A stretch of 64,000 nucleotides of DNA from Treponema sp. UBA4692 (GTDB lineage: Bacteria > Spirochaetota > Spirochaetia > Treponematales > Treponemataceae). This document shows positions 51,872 through 61,341 of this stretch, in pieces. The stretch lies in contig DHKO01000009.1 of assembly GCA_002404895.1 (NCBI GenBank), forward strand, positions 1 to 64,000, read 5' to 3'. The number at the start of each line of letters is the position of its first letter. Position 1 is the first letter of the stretch. The position numbers were made by a program, and so were the translations under genes. The notes beneath the pieces were generated by a model. That model saw only the letters and a program-made list of their open reading frames with translations, searched no databases and was not told where the DNA came from.

Positions 51872-52861
51872 TCAGCGGTTGTATGAAAGCAGGCTAAGCT
51901 CAAAAGCTTTCCTGCACATTTCTTCCGCGCCGCCCTTGCATAGGGCAGTTGCGAAAGGTCTTCCTGCAAGGACGCAGCCTGCTCCCAAACCCATTGCGGT
52001 TGCAACGTCAAGTGAATTCCTCACTCCGCCGTCAACCCAGATTTCTCCGCAGCTGTTTCTGATTTCCTTTCCATATTCAAGCAGAAATTCCGCAGTCGAG
52101 CCTTTTCTTGTCTCGATTCTTCCGCCGTGATTTGAGATATACGCGATGTCGGGCTTCACTTCCTTTACAAGCTCAATGTCGCTTTCTGTGAAAATTCCTT
52201 TTATAGCGAACGGAATTTTTATTGTTGACTTTATCTCTTTTAGCTGCGCCGCGCTTTTCTTTTCAAGCTGGACTTTGTTCCTCATTGTCAAAATATTGTA
52301 TGAGTCGATGTCGATTCCGGCGATTTTCGCGCAGCCGGAAGCCCATTCAAGCCTTTCCAGAATCTTCTTGTTTGAGTACGGCTTTATGAAGACCGATGTC
52401 TGAGTCTCATTTTTGATTTTTTTCAGCGCGGCGATTCCGAATTTCAGCTTCTCGTCCGGAAATCCGTCTCCAATGCTAAGCCCGATTCCGACTTTATGGA
52501 CTGCCTGAATTATCTGTGAATAGTAGGATTCTTCGTCTGAAAAACCGATATTTTCAACCGCGCCTGTCATCGGAGCTATCGAGATGTTCGGAATCCGCTC
52601 CTCTGGATTTTTTTCAAGAAGATTCTCGATTTTTTCCTGTACTTCGGGATTTTCCCTGCGGAGCTTTTCCCAGCCGAGACAATTCAATATGAAATTTTCA
52701 TTTTTTCTGACTCCGCCCATTCCCGGAAGCTCGCCTGTGCAGCCTCTTCCGTTGCAGATTTTGCAGAATTTGCATTTGAAATTATTTCCCGTAGACACAA
52801 TCGGAAAGTATAGCGAAAATTCGCCGCAGTTGCGAGCGTAGCGGAAAATCCAGTTCGTCAT
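51872..52861 (-). CDS. FMN-dependent alpha-hydroxy-acid oxidising protein with Cys-rich N-terminus
   Basis: A 329-residue TIM-barrel flavoprotein. The C-terminal FMN-phosphate region IWVDGGVRNSLDVATAMGLG and GCVLAGRPFATAL match lactate oxidase/dehydrogenase and IPP-isomerase-type folds, and YISNHGGRIE holds the His/Arg of the active site. The N-terminal 50 residues carry the cysteines of CKFCKICNGRGCTGELPG, known in a clostridial/spirochaete branch and possibly binding a metal or cluster. The substrate is not known. No strong Shine-Dalgarno precedes the ATG. It converges with sppA, 32 bp apart. Confidence 0.8.
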   Translation of the reverse strand: MTNWIFRYARNCGEFSLYFPIVSTGNNFKCKFCKICNGRGCTGELPGMGGVRKNENFILNCLGWEKLRRENPEVQEKIENLLEKNPEERIPNISIAPMTGAVENIGFSDEESYYSQIIQAVHKVGIGLSIGDGFPDEKLKFGIAALKKIKNETQTSVFIKPYSNKKILERLEWASGCAKIAGIDIDSYNILTMRNKVQLEKKSAAQLKEIKSTIKIPFAIKGIFTESDIELVKEVKPDIAYISNHGGRIETRKGSTAEFLLEYGKEIRNSCGEIWVDGGVRNSLDVATAMGLGAGCVLAGRPFATALCKGGAEEMCRKAFELSLLSYNR

Positions 52862-53006
52862 ATCTTTTTTGAATTTTGCATTTCGCTCTGCTTCTTCCAG
52901 AACTTTTTTAACTTTTCTGAAACTTAAATTTTCCCCTTAAAATCCGATAATTGAAGAAACGAGATTTTGACTTTAAAAATCTAAGCAAGGTGGGAGACTT
53001 GAATAG

Positions 53007-56000
53007 ATGAAAAACAGCAATAAATATTCGGCTGCAGCCGGAATCGGGATTTTTGTTCTTGCAGCCCTTTTTTCGGTGTCGCTGCTTTCTGCTGCGGTTG
53101 ATTTTGGCGGAATGTCGTCTGCCAGCAGCACGCTTTTTTATAAATTTGGAAAAATTTTCACAAACGCATACGGCTTTTGCTCAGCCTGCATCCCGGTTTT
53201 CTTGATTGCCGCAGGCTTGCAGTGCTTCAATTCAAAATGGTCGGCGAGAAACGGAGTTGTCCTTGCAGGCTCTGTAGTTCCGTTTTTCACGCTCGATGCT
53301 CTCGAGCATATAATCAGAATGATTTCCTCTTCTGAAACCGGAAGCGTTATGGCTGTGAAAATCGGCGCGGTTTTGCTGATTGGCGCAATGCTGATTGCCG
53401 CTGAATTTATTCTGCTTGCGATTCTCGGCGAAGTTGTCGCGGCTGCGCTTAAAAAGCACAATAATGAAGAGCCTGTTTTTGACGACTCAGATGAGAATTT
53501 AAGTTCTGAAAATCAGGATTCAGTTTCAGATTCCGATGAAAATTCGGAAGATTTTATTTCTGAAGCCGATTCCAGCGAAAATCTTGATGAAGATGCTGAA
53601 AGTTATCCGTTTCTTGAAGATGAGAAAAATTCTGAAACTGAAAATCAGAATCAAAAGAATGATGAAAAATTAAAAAATGCGGAAAATTCTCTTTTTGATA
53701 ATTTGAATCAAAAAGAAAACAATAAGAATATTGAAGAAAAGTCAGAAAATTTCGATGAGAAAAAAGATGATGAATCTTCGGCTGACGCGCCGTTTGACTT
53801 GAAGAACGACAAAATTTTCAACGAGCAGAAAAAGCTTTTAAAAGACTTGATTGCGGTCGGAAAATCCGAGGAAGAAAAAAAGAAATTCGAGCAGGAGCTT
53901 TCTGAATCTGACGAGAACGAGAAACTGAATCCAGAAGAAAGCGAAGAAAAAACTGAAAATCCAAAAAATATTGAATCTCTTGAAATTTCCGAAGAAAAAG
54001 AAGCTGTGCCAATGGCAGAAGCCGAGGAAAGATTCTCATTTGAGCTTCCTGAGCCTGAGCCGCAGAAATTCGATGATGAAGATTCTGAAAAAATTGAGAC
54101 TGAAAAAATTGAGACTGAAAAAAATCCTGCTGAAAACGCTGAATCTGAAAAAACTCTGGAAGACGAAATCGATGAAATTCCGTTTGTTGTTGAAAACGAG
54201 CCTGTCTCTGATGAGGAGACTTTTGTTGAGGAGCAAATTCCTGTTCCGGACGATGGTTTTGACGCGCCGACGGTTTCAGAACCTTCTCTTCCCGCGCCTG
54301 AAATTGCGGAGAACAGTTTTGTGCCGGAGACAAACACTGCCGACTATGAGAAAATCAACGATATTTTTGATGAGATGGACGAGGATGCGGCTGAAAATCC
54401 TGTAATCAAAGAGAAAAAATCTGCTGAGCCGAAAATGGAAGAGCTTCCCGATGATTTTTTTGATGACGAGGACGATGAAGACCGCTCTTTGAACAGCGTT
54501 GCGGGAATTGACGACGATTCTTCGGAAGAAAATGAAGAAAATCCTGACGATTCTGAAAATGACATTTCAAATGAAAAGGAAGATGTTGCCGCGCAGAATT
54601 CTGAAAATGAAAGCGATTTTGAATCTGGCGATTTTGAAGAGCCGGCTGTGAATGATTCGGATTTTAACGGGAAAGAGGCGGACATTGGAAAAGATTTAAA
54701 ATCTGCCAGGGGTGAATCTGATGAAATGGAATCTGCCGGGTTTGAGGAATCCGAGCCGGAACTTGGAACTCAAAATCCGGTTTCTGAGAATGACGAGTTT
54801 GAAATCCCTGATTTCGGCGATGAAGATGAAAAAGAAGATTTCGAATCTTCAGCTTCTGGCTCTAATGATTTGAAATTAAAAAATTCGGAATTTTCCACTT
54901 CTGAAAATAATGTTTTTTTAGATGACGAGAATCAGCCGGAAGATTTTTATGATTCAGATGAACTTTCAGAAAATGAAGAATTTGATGGCAGCGCGGAATC
55001 CAATGATTTCAAATCTGCCGATTTAGAATCTAACGATTTCAAATCTAAAGATTTTGGCGCAGAGCCGGAATTTGGCGATGAGGATGAGCCTGCTGATGAC
55101 GAGTCTGGCGAGACAGACGGTTCAGAAAATGAAAACGCAGATTTTGAAACCGAATATGACGGAAACGATGAGCCTGCTGATGACGAGCAATTTGAGGACG
55201 ACGAATCTAAAGATGAAAATTCAGAAGATTTAGAAAGCTTTGGAAACGCAGAAATTACAGAAAATTCTGAAAGTGAACCTTTTTCTGCCGCGCCGCAGAC
55301 TGAAGTTCAGCAAGAGAAAAAATTCGGCTCGCTTTTGAAGAAGGCCGACTCGCTTGTTGCGGCTTCTAAAATCAGCGAGGAGGACAGAAAAGCCGGAATC
55401 ACGGCAGACGATGACCCTTATGAGCGCGCGAAAAAGCGCAGAATTGCGAACTACAGCATCTCGTCTGAGCTTTTGAACAAGTACGAGAACGGCCAGTATT
55501 GGATTATAGATGACGAGACAAAACGCTCGGGCGAATATCTTACAAAAACGTTGAAGGAATTCGGCATTGACGCGCAGGTTACAGGAATCAGAAAAGGCCC
55601 GGTTGTTACGATGTTCGAGCTTTTGCCGGCTCCGGGAGTAAAGCTCAGCAGGATTGTCTCCCTGCAGGACAATATCGCGCTTTCTTTGGCGGCAAGCTCT
55701 GTTCGAATTGTCGCGCCGATTCCGGGAAAACACGCGGTCGGAATTGAAGTCCCGAACAAGAAGCGCGCTGTCGTGAGTTTCCGCGAGATTATCGAGATGG
55801 ATTTGCCGGAATTCAAGAAAATGCAGATTCCAGTGATTCTCGGAAAGGACATTTCAGGCGAGCCTCATGTTATAGATTTGACAAAAACGCCTCACTTGCT
55901 TATCGCAGGTTCTACAGGCTCTGGAAAATCGGTCTGCGTGAACTCGATGATTCTCTCGATTTTGTACAAGCGTTCGCCTGAGCAGGTGAAGCTTGTTCTT

Positions 56001-56858
56001 ATTGACCCGAAAGTTGTCGAACTTAAGCTTTACAACGATATTCCGCATCTTTTGACTCCTGTAATAACCGAGCCTAAGCGCGCCTTGCAGGCTTTGCAGT
56101 ATTGTCTTTGCGAGATGGAGAGGCGTTATGCCTGCCTTGACGGAATGGGCGTTCGCGACATTGTTTCCTACAACAAGAAAATTGTTGAAAAACGTATTGC
56201 GACGGAAAAACTTCCTTATATTGTTGTGATTATCGATGAGTTTGCGGATTTGATGGCGACAACTGGAAAGGAGCTTGAGTCTGCTGTGGCGCGTCTTGCG
56301 GCAATGAGCCGCGCTGTGGGAATCCATCTTGTGCTTGCGACCCAGCGTCCGTCGGTCAATGTTATCACAGGTCTGATTAAGGCGAATATTCCTAGCCGGA
56401 TTGCGTTTATGGTTGCAAGCCGTCAGGATTCCCAGATTATCATTGACGGAATCGGAGCAGAAAAGCTTCTTGGAAAAGGCGACATGCTTTATTCAAGCGC
56501 GACAGATCCGTTCCCGACGCGTATTCAGGGAACTCTTGTCGGAGATGACGAGGTTGAGCGCGTTGTGAATGACGTGAAGCAGTACGGCGAGCCTGACTAT
56601 ATTGACGATGAGATTTTCGTAGAGGATGATGAAGAGGAATCTTCCGGGCCGGGCTTGTTCAGCGATGGAGAAGACCCGCTTTATGACCAGGCATTGCAGA
56701 TTGTTGTTCAGGCAGGAAAGGCGAGCGCGAGCTACATTCAGCGCCGGCTTAAAATCGGCTACAACCGTGCCGCGCGTCTTGTCGAGGAAATGGAGGAGCG
56801 CGGAATCGTCGGTCCTCAGAACGGCTCAAAGCCGCGCGAGGTGATTCATATTCCGTGA
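53007..56858 (+). CDS. ftsK: DNA translocase FtsK with very long acidic linker
   Basis: A 1283-residue protein. Four membrane helices (about 1-145) come first, then about 620 residues of low-complexity, Glu/Asp/Ser/Asn-rich linker. The motor begins near residue 800 (RIANYSISSELLNKY), with Walker A AGSTGSGKSVCVN (about 967-975) and Walker B IVVIIDEFADLM. The C-terminal gamma winged helix (QALQIVVQAGKASASYIQRRL, from about 1220) recognises KOPS-type sequences. It pumps chromosome termini across the closing septum and activates dif recombination. The linker is several times longer than in most relatives. GGGAG lies about ten bases before the ATG. A bidirectional terminator follows. Confidence 0.95.
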   Translation: MKNSNKYSAAAGIGIFVLAALFSVSLLSAAVDFGGMSSASSTLFYKFGKIFTNAYGFCSACIPVFLIAAGLQCFNSKWSARNGVVLAGSVVPFFTLDALEHIIRMISSSETGSVMAVKIGAVLLIGAMLIAAEFILLAILGEVVAAALKKHNNEEPVFDDSDENLSSENQDSVSDSDENSEDFISEADSSENLDEDAESYPFLEDEKNSETENQNQKNDEKLKNAENSLFDNLNQKENNKNIEEKSENFDEKKDDESSADAPFDLKNDKIFNEQKKLLKDLIAVGKSEEEKKKFEQELSESDENEKLNPEESEEKTENPKNIESLEISEEKEAVPMAEAEERFSFELPEPEPQKFDDEDSEKIETEKIETEKNPAENAESEKTLEDEIDEIPFVVENEPVSDEETFVEEQIPVPDDGFDAPTVSEPSLPAPEIAENSFVPETNTADYEKINDIFDEMDEDAAENPVIKEKKSAEPKMEELPDDFFDDEDDEDRSLNSVAGIDDDSSEENEENPDDSENDISNEKEDVAAQNSENESDFESGDFEEPAVNDSDFNGKEADIGKDLKSARGESDEMESAGFEESEPELGTQNPVSENDEFEIPDFGDEDEKEDFESSASGSNDLKLKNSEFSTSENNVFLDDENQPEDFYDSDELSENEEFDGSAESNDFKSADLESNDFKSKDFGAEPEFGDEDEPADDESGETDGSENENADFETEYDGNDEPADDEQFEDDESKDENSEDLESFGNAEITENSESEPFSAAPQTEVQQEKKFGSLLKKADSLVAASKISEEDRKAGITADDDPYERAKKRRIANYSISSELLNKYENGQYWIIDDETKRSGEYLTKTLKEFGIDAQVTGIRKGPVVTMFELLPAPGVKLSRIVSLQDNIALSLAASSVRIVAPIPGKHAVGIEVPNKKRAVVSFREIIEMDLPEFKKMQIPVILGKDISGEPHVIDLTKTPHLLIAGSTGSGKSVCVNSMILSILYKRSPEQVKLVLIDPKVVELKLYNDIPHLLTPVITEPKRALQALQYCLCEMERRYACLDGMGVRDIVSYNKKIVEKRIATEKLPYIVVIIDEFADLMATTGKELESAVARLAAMSRAVGIHLVLATQRPSVNVITGLIKANIPSRIAFMVASRQDSQIIIDGIGAEKLLGKGDMLYSSATDPFPTRIQGTLVGDDEVERVVNDVKQYGEPDYIDDEIFVEDDEEESSGPGLFSDGEDPLYDQALQIVVQAGKASASYIQRRLKIGYNRAARLVEEMEERGIVGPQNGSKPREVIHIP

Positions 56859-56940
56859 TGATTCTTTAGTCCGATTTTTATAGAACTTGAAAATCGCGGA
56901 TTTTGGATTTTTACGCTTTGAACCTTAAATTTAAAATGAA

Positions 56941-56979
56941 AAAAGCTGCCTTGTGCGATATTCTCGCCTGGCAGCTTTT
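56941..56979. terminator. Bidirectional terminator after ftsK
   Basis: AAAAGCTGCC (56941-56950) pairs with GGCAGCTTTT (56970-56979), followed by a T-rich run; it serves ftsK and the convergent small gene. Confidence 0.85.
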
Positions 56980-57006
56980 TGTTTTTTTCCCCTAGTTTTG
57001 TCTGCT

Positions 57007-57315
57007 TTAGCAGATTACAACAGAATTGTCTGTTGAGCTGAAAGGAGCCGGAATGTATTTGTCAGCGGCCCAGTCATTTTCCCATCGGCTTCCGTCAAGA
57101 AGATATCTGAACTGATATTCTTTTCCGGCAGGAAGCGCGATTTTTACAGAGAATGTGCCATCCTTTCCTTTTTTGAGAGGTGTTTCTGTAGAGCTCCAAC
57201 TGTTAAAATCTCCAGCGATAGTTATAGAGTGCGCGCCCTGAGCTGCTTCTGGAGTTACCGAGAATGTAACATTGCAAGTCTTCTTGTCCTTGGAATAAGA
57301 TTTTTTTAAAGCCAT
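57007..57315 (-). CDS. Stand-alone E-set (CBM48/AMPK glycogen-binding-like) domain protein
   Basis: A 102-residue protein from the ATG at 57315 (GGAG upstream; an earlier in-frame ATG at 57357 has no site). It consists only of an early-set beta-sandwich: SITIAGDFNSWSSTETPLKK, then EYQFRYLLDGSRWENDWAAD and TDNSVVIC. The aromatic residues in the GDFNSW and RYLLDG strands are those that contact glucan in CBM48/AMPK-beta domains. No signal peptide, so cytoplasmic. It may bind glycogen or a glycogen enzyme; the glgX-glgP operon lies about 30 kb away. Confidence 0.8.
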   Translation of the reverse strand: MALKKSYSKDKKTCNVTFSVTPEAAQGAHSITIAGDFNSWSSTETPLKKGKDGTFSVKIALPAGKEYQFRYLLDGSRWENDWAADKYIPAPFSSTDNSVVIC

Positions 57316-57434
57316 AGTGTATCTCCATGTTTTTTCTATGATGACTGATTTTATCATTTTTCAGTTCTTATGACAAACTTTTTAATTAAAATTTTCTTAA
57401 AAAAGGCTTAAAAAATAGATTTTTTTAATGATTG

Positions 57435-57463
57435 TTGCCGACAAATGCAAAAAGAAGTATGAT
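57435..57463 (+). promoter_or_regulatory. metK promoter
   Basis: TTGCCG (57435-57440), 17-bp spacer, TATGAT (57458-57463). The predicted leader is about 95 nt and contains a hairpin GCTGTTCC-GTAT-GGAATCAGC and a short AGCAAAATCTTGCT stem-loop. I do not recognise a known SAM riboswitch. Confidence 0.55.
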
Positions 57464-57565
57464 TATTGCAGTTTAAGAATATTTTCCGCTGATTTAGCCT
57501 AACTTGCAGAGCGGAAGCTGTTCCGTATGGAATCAGCAAAATCTTGCTAAAATGGAGGCTCTTGA

Positions 57566-58789
57566 ATGAGTTCTTTCGACAACAAAATCAACAAAAATCA
57601 TTATCTTTTTACTTCCGAATCCGTGGGCGAGGGACATCCTGACAAGCTTTGCGATCAGGTTTCAGACGCTGTTCTGGACTACTGCCTTTCTCTCGACAAA
57701 GATGTTCACGTCGCGTGCGAGACTTTCTCCACAACTGACTTTTTGCTGGTCGGCGGCGAGATTGGCTTTCAGAACTACAAAGTTGAGAACCAGAAGGAAT
57801 TCAATGCGAATATCGAGCGGATTGCGCGCAAGGTTGCTGTTGACATCGGCTACACTTCAAAAGATGTGGGCTTGGACGGAAACAACTGCCTTTTTATGAA
57901 CCGGCTTCATGCCCAGTCTGCGGACATAAATCAGGGCGTTGTGGGAAAAGGACTTGACGAGTTTGAGGGACAGCAGGGCGCGGGCGACCAGGGAATGATG
58001 TTCGGATTCGCCTGCAGCGACACGCCAGTTTTGATGCCGGCTCCGATTTATTATTCTCACCAGATTTTGCTCAAGGCGCACGAGCTTCGTCACAGCGGAA
58101 AAATTGGCTGGCTTCGCCCGGACGCGAAGTCGCAGGTTACAGTCGAATATGATGAGAACCACAAGCCTGTCAGAATCGACACAGTTGTTGTCTCTCATCA
58201 GCATAATCCTGATGTGGAATACAGCACAATCAAAGATACAATCATCAACGAGATTATAAAGCCTGTTCTTGACCCGACCGGGCTTTTGGACGGGAACACG
58301 AAATTCTTCATCAATCCGACGGGAAAATTTGTAATCGGCGGCCCTGACGGAGACTCCGGACTTACAGGACGAAAAATCATTGTTGACACTTACGGCGGAA
58401 TGGGACGGCACGGCGGCGGCTGCTTCTCCGGAAAAGACCCGAGCAAGGTTGACCGCTCGGCGGCTTACATGGCGCGCTACATTGCAAAAAACATTGTTGC
58501 GGCAGGGCTTGCGGACAGGGCAGAGATTGAGCTTGCGTATGCGATTGGAGTTCCGTTCCCTGTTTCTATTATGGTGGAGACATTCGGGACTGAAAAAGTT
58601 GAGCGCGGCAAAATTGAAGATGCGGTCGAAAAAATTTTTGACTGCACTCCAGCTGGAATCATAAAGACGCTGAACTTGAAGCAGCCGATTTACCAGAAAA
58701 CCGCTTCTTACGGACATTTTGGCCGGGAAGGCTTTCCGTGGGAAAAAACTGACAAGGTTGATGAGCTTAAAAAAGAGGTTTTGCGTTAG
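57566..58789 (+). CDS. metK: S-adenosylmethionine synthetase
   Basis: A 407-residue enzyme with all family landmarks: ESVGEGHPDKLCDQVSDAVLD (ATP/metal site), GAGDQGMMFGFA, FVIGGPDGDSGLTGRKIIVD, and the P-loop-like GGCFSGKDPSKVDRSAAYM. It makes SAM from methionine and ATP. GGAGG lies nine bases before the ATG. Monocistronic. Confidence 0.97.
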   Translation: MSSFDNKINKNHYLFTSESVGEGHPDKLCDQVSDAVLDYCLSLDKDVHVACETFSTTDFLLVGGEIGFQNYKVENQKEFNANIERIARKVAVDIGYTSKDVGLDGNNCLFMNRLHAQSADINQGVVGKGLDEFEGQQGAGDQGMMFGFACSDTPVLMPAPIYYSHQILLKAHELRHSGKIGWLRPDAKSQVTVEYDENHKPVRIDTVVVSHQHNPDVEYSTIKDTIINEIIKPVLDPTGLLDGNTKFFINPTGKFVIGGPDGDSGLTGRKIIVDTYGGMGRHGGGCFSGKDPSKVDRSAAYMARYIAKNIVAAGLADRAEIELAYAIGVPFPVSIMVETFGTEKVERGKIEDAVEKIFDCTPAGIIKTLNLKQPIYQKTASYGHFGREGFPWEKTDKVDELKKEVLR

Positions 58790-58913
58790 CGCTGGAAGCT
58801 CCGACATTTTGTAAAAAAAGGATTGTTCCTTTATTTCTTGCTGAGAGATTTCCGCCACGGACGGTGGAAAAAAGCTGTAAAATTGCAAGAAGTGAAGCTT
58901 CTTGTGTGGCAGG

Positions 58914-59618
58914 ATGCCGGAGAACGCTAAAAAAAATATGAAGACGAAAGTTGCAGAGATTGACCCGAGAATCACGCCGCAGTCGAAACGGCAGGCGCAT
59001 ATCCATTACATAATCGCGTTTTGCGGCGGATTTTTGGGAGTTTTCCCTATTGTGAATGTAATCGGCTTGCTTGGCTCGGCGCAGACATCGAACCTTATCG
59101 AGTGCGTTCATTCAGTAATCGGGCAGGACTGGCTCGCTCTTTGCCACCATGCGATCGGCGTTGCGCTTTATGTGCTTGCTACATTCCTTGTAACTTATCT
59201 TAGCCATCACACGAAGCTGAATATAAAACTGCTCGCGCTTTTTGTGGATGTTGCGACTGGCTTTGTCATGTGGCGCATGCCGGACAATCTTCCTGAGCTT
59301 TTCTATCTTTATCCGACATTTTTCGCGCTCTCTTTTCAGTGGTGCTCGTTTTCAGGCGGATACGGCTACAATTGCTCCACGATTTTCTCTACGAACAATC
59401 TGAGGCAGTGCGTGAGCGCGTTCACAGAGACTTATTTCAACGGAAAACGCGAGTTCAAGCTTAAGGCGATTTTTTTCGGCGCGACTTTGATTGCTTTTCA
59501 TCTTGGAGTCGCGGCGGCATTTTTGGCATGGTACAAAATCGGGAACATTTGCTTTCCGCTCGTTGTCTTTCCGTGCGGTTTGGCGGCGTTTCTTGTTGTC
59601 TCGCCTGTGAAAAAATAA
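58914..59618 (+). CDS. YoaK/DUF1275-family membrane protein
   Basis: A 234-residue membrane protein with about six helices. Features such as GGFLGVFPIVNVIGLLGSAQTSN and FALSFQWCSFSGGYGYNCSTIF (in two parts) fit the DUF1275/YoaK family, whose function is unknown. The start is uncertain: the ATG at 58914 and an ATG at 58938 with GGAGAA ahead are both possible, and a TTG exists at 58902. A perfect hairpin (CAAGAAG...CTTCTTG, about 58886-58904) sits in the leader. nth follows four bases after its stop. Confidence 0.75.
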   Translation: MPENAKKNMKTKVAEIDPRITPQSKRQAHIHYIIAFCGGFLGVFPIVNVIGLLGSAQTSNLIECVHSVIGQDWLALCHHAIGVALYVLATFLVTYLSHHTKLNIKLLALFVDVATGFVMWRMPDNLPELFYLYPTFFALSFQWCSFSGGYGYNCSTIFSTNNLRQCVSAFTETYFNGKREFKLKAIFFGATLIAFHLGVAAAFLAWYKIGNICFPLVVFPCGLAAFLVVSPVKK

Positions 59619-59622
59619 GAAA

Positions 59623-60267
59623 ATGATTCTTCCACGTGAAAAAATAATCGAGATAATGGAGCGTTTCAAGAAGCAGAATCCGAATCCGAAGAGCGAGCTG
59701 GAATTCAAGAATCCTTACACTCTTTTGGTCTCGGTTGTGCTGAGTGCGCAGGCGACTGACAAGTCTGTGAATCTTTACACAAAGCCGCTTTATGAAATTG
59801 CTGACACGCCGTTTAAAATGCTGGAGCTCGGGCAGGAAAAGCTCGTTGAATTCATAAAGCCGATTGGACTTTGGAAAAACAAGTCTAAGAATATAATCGC
59901 GCTTAGCCAGAAGCTGATAGACGATTTTGGAGGAAAAGTTCCCGAGACGCGCGATGAGCTTATGACGCTTCCCGGAGTCGGGCGGAAAACCGCTAATGTT
60001 GTTCTTAACATTGTTTTTGGAAAGCATACGATGCCGGTTGACACTCATCTTCTGCGCGTCTGTCCGAAAATCGGGCTTGCCGAAGGAGCAACGCCTGAGC
60101 AGGTTGAACAGTCGCTTCTGAAAAATATTCCTGACGAGTATCTTGAGTCCGCCCACCACTGGATTCTGCTTCACGGAAGATATGTCTGCACGGCGCGTAA
60201 TCCGAAATGCTCGGAATGTTTGATAAGCGATTTGTGCATAAGCCGGAATTTCACTAAAATCAGTTAA
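59623..60267 (+). CDS. nth: Endonuclease III (DNA glycosylase/AP lyase)
   Basis: A 214-residue HhH-GPD glycosylase. The helix-hairpin-helix is LPGVGRKTANVVL with catalytic Lys122. Asp140 is in MPVDTHLLRV. The 4Fe-4S cluster cysteines are C189, C196, C199 and C205, with the standard C-x6-C-x2-C-x5-C spacing. It removes oxidised pyrimidines and nicks at abasic sites. It is tightly linked to the preceding gene (4 bp), hence translationally coupled. Confidence 0.97.
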   Translation: MILPREKIIEIMERFKKQNPNPKSELEFKNPYTLLVSVVLSAQATDKSVNLYTKPLYEIADTPFKMLELGQEKLVEFIKPIGLWKNKSKNIIALSQKLIDDFGGKVPETRDELMTLPGVGRKTANVVLNIVFGKHTMPVDTHLLRVCPKIGLAEGATPEQVEQSLLKNIPDEYLESAHHWILLHGRYVCTARNPKCSECLISDLCISRNFTKIS

Positions 60268-60311
60268 AATTATTCGATGCAAGCAAAACTAAAGATAAAA
60301 AGAGGTGTTTT

Positions 60312-61277
60312 ATGTTTCTTCTTCAAACAGCTGGAGCTGAGGCGGCCGCAGAGGAAAGCGCGGGCGTTGTTGAGCATGCCGCGGAAATTGCCGCCGGAAC
60401 TGCGAATGAAATCAAGAATATGTTCCATGTGGACGAATTCGCTTCATATTTGACTTTCGAGAACATCGCGCACGTTGTCACAAGCGTGATTGCAATCTTG
60501 ATTTTCTGGGGCGTTTACAGGATTGTCCGCCATTTTGTCAAAAAAGTCGCCTCGAGAAATCTTGAGAAAAAGACCGTCAAGATGATTACAAAGGCAATCG
60601 GATACTGCTTCTATGTTCTGATTACGATGTACGTTCTCGGGCTTTTCGGAGTGAAGCTCAGCGCAATCTGGGGAGCTGCCGGAATCGCCGGAGTTGCAAT
60701 CGGCTTTGCGGCGCAGACGACTGTAAGCAATCTGATTTCAGGAATTTTCGTCGTTACAGACAAGGCGATGAAAATCGGAGACTTCATCGAAGTTGACGGT
60801 GTTTCTGGAACTGTGGAGACGATCGGCGTGATTTCAATGAAAGTGCGCACTTTGGACAACCAGCTCATCAGAATTCCGAACTCGACGATTATAAATACAA
60901 AGCTTGTGAATTATTCAGCTTTTCCATACCGCCGGTATGTTTTTGAGACTTCTGTTGACTATGCCTCGGATTTTGACAAAGTGATTGAAGTTGCAAAGAC
61001 AATTCCTTCGCGCTGTCCGACGGTTGTTGCAGACAATCCTGATTACGCTCCGAAAGTCGTTTGGACAACTCATGGCGACAGCGGAGTGAATCTTAACATA
61101 ATTGTATGGAGCAAGAGGGAGAATTTTCTTCAGACAAAAAATGATATTTGCGTTCAGACATTGAAAGCATTCAGCGAGGCGAATATCAATATTCCGTATA
61201 ACCGGATGGACATCACGCTTTTGGCGGATGATACAGTTCCGTTCAGAAAATCGGCTGCACGGCAGAGCGCGGAATAA
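60312..61277 (+). CDS. mscS: Small-conductance mechanosensitive channel (MscS)
   Basis: A 321-residue MscS protein. The N-terminal 60 residues are Ala/Glu-rich and variable, followed by TM1 (HVVTSVIAILIFWGVYRIV), TM2 and the pore helix TM3 with WGAAGIAGVAIGFAAQTTVSN. Then comes the beta domain (IGDFIEVDGVSGTVETIG, RIPNSTIINTKLVNYS) and the C-terminal alpha/beta domain (VVWTTHGDSGVNL). It opens under hypo-osmotic shock to release solutes. GAGGTG precedes the ATG. Confidence 0.95.
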   Translation: MFLLQTAGAEAAAEESAGVVEHAAEIAAGTANEIKNMFHVDEFASYLTFENIAHVVTSVIAILIFWGVYRIVRHFVKKVASRNLEKKTVKMITKAIGYCFYVLITMYVLGLFGVKLSAIWGAAGIAGVAIGFAAQTTVSNLISGIFVVTDKAMKIGDFIEVDGVSGTVETIGVISMKVRTLDNQLIRIPNSTIINTKLVNYSAFPYRRYVFETSVDYASDFDKVIEVAKTIPSRCPTVVADNPDYAPKVVWTTHGDSGVNLNIIVWSKRENFLQTKNDICVQTLKAFSEANINIPYNRMDITLLADDTVPFRKSAARQSAE

Positions 61278-61341
61278 TTTTTTTAATTTAGATGCTCGCT
61301 TGCTTGGCGCAGGCGGGCGTTTTTTTCGGGAATGGATTTTT

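Noticed and set aside
57857..58975. A 372-codon minus-strand frame opposite metK
   Set aside because: Composition is that of an antisense reading of a highly conserved gene; no family features and metK is certain.
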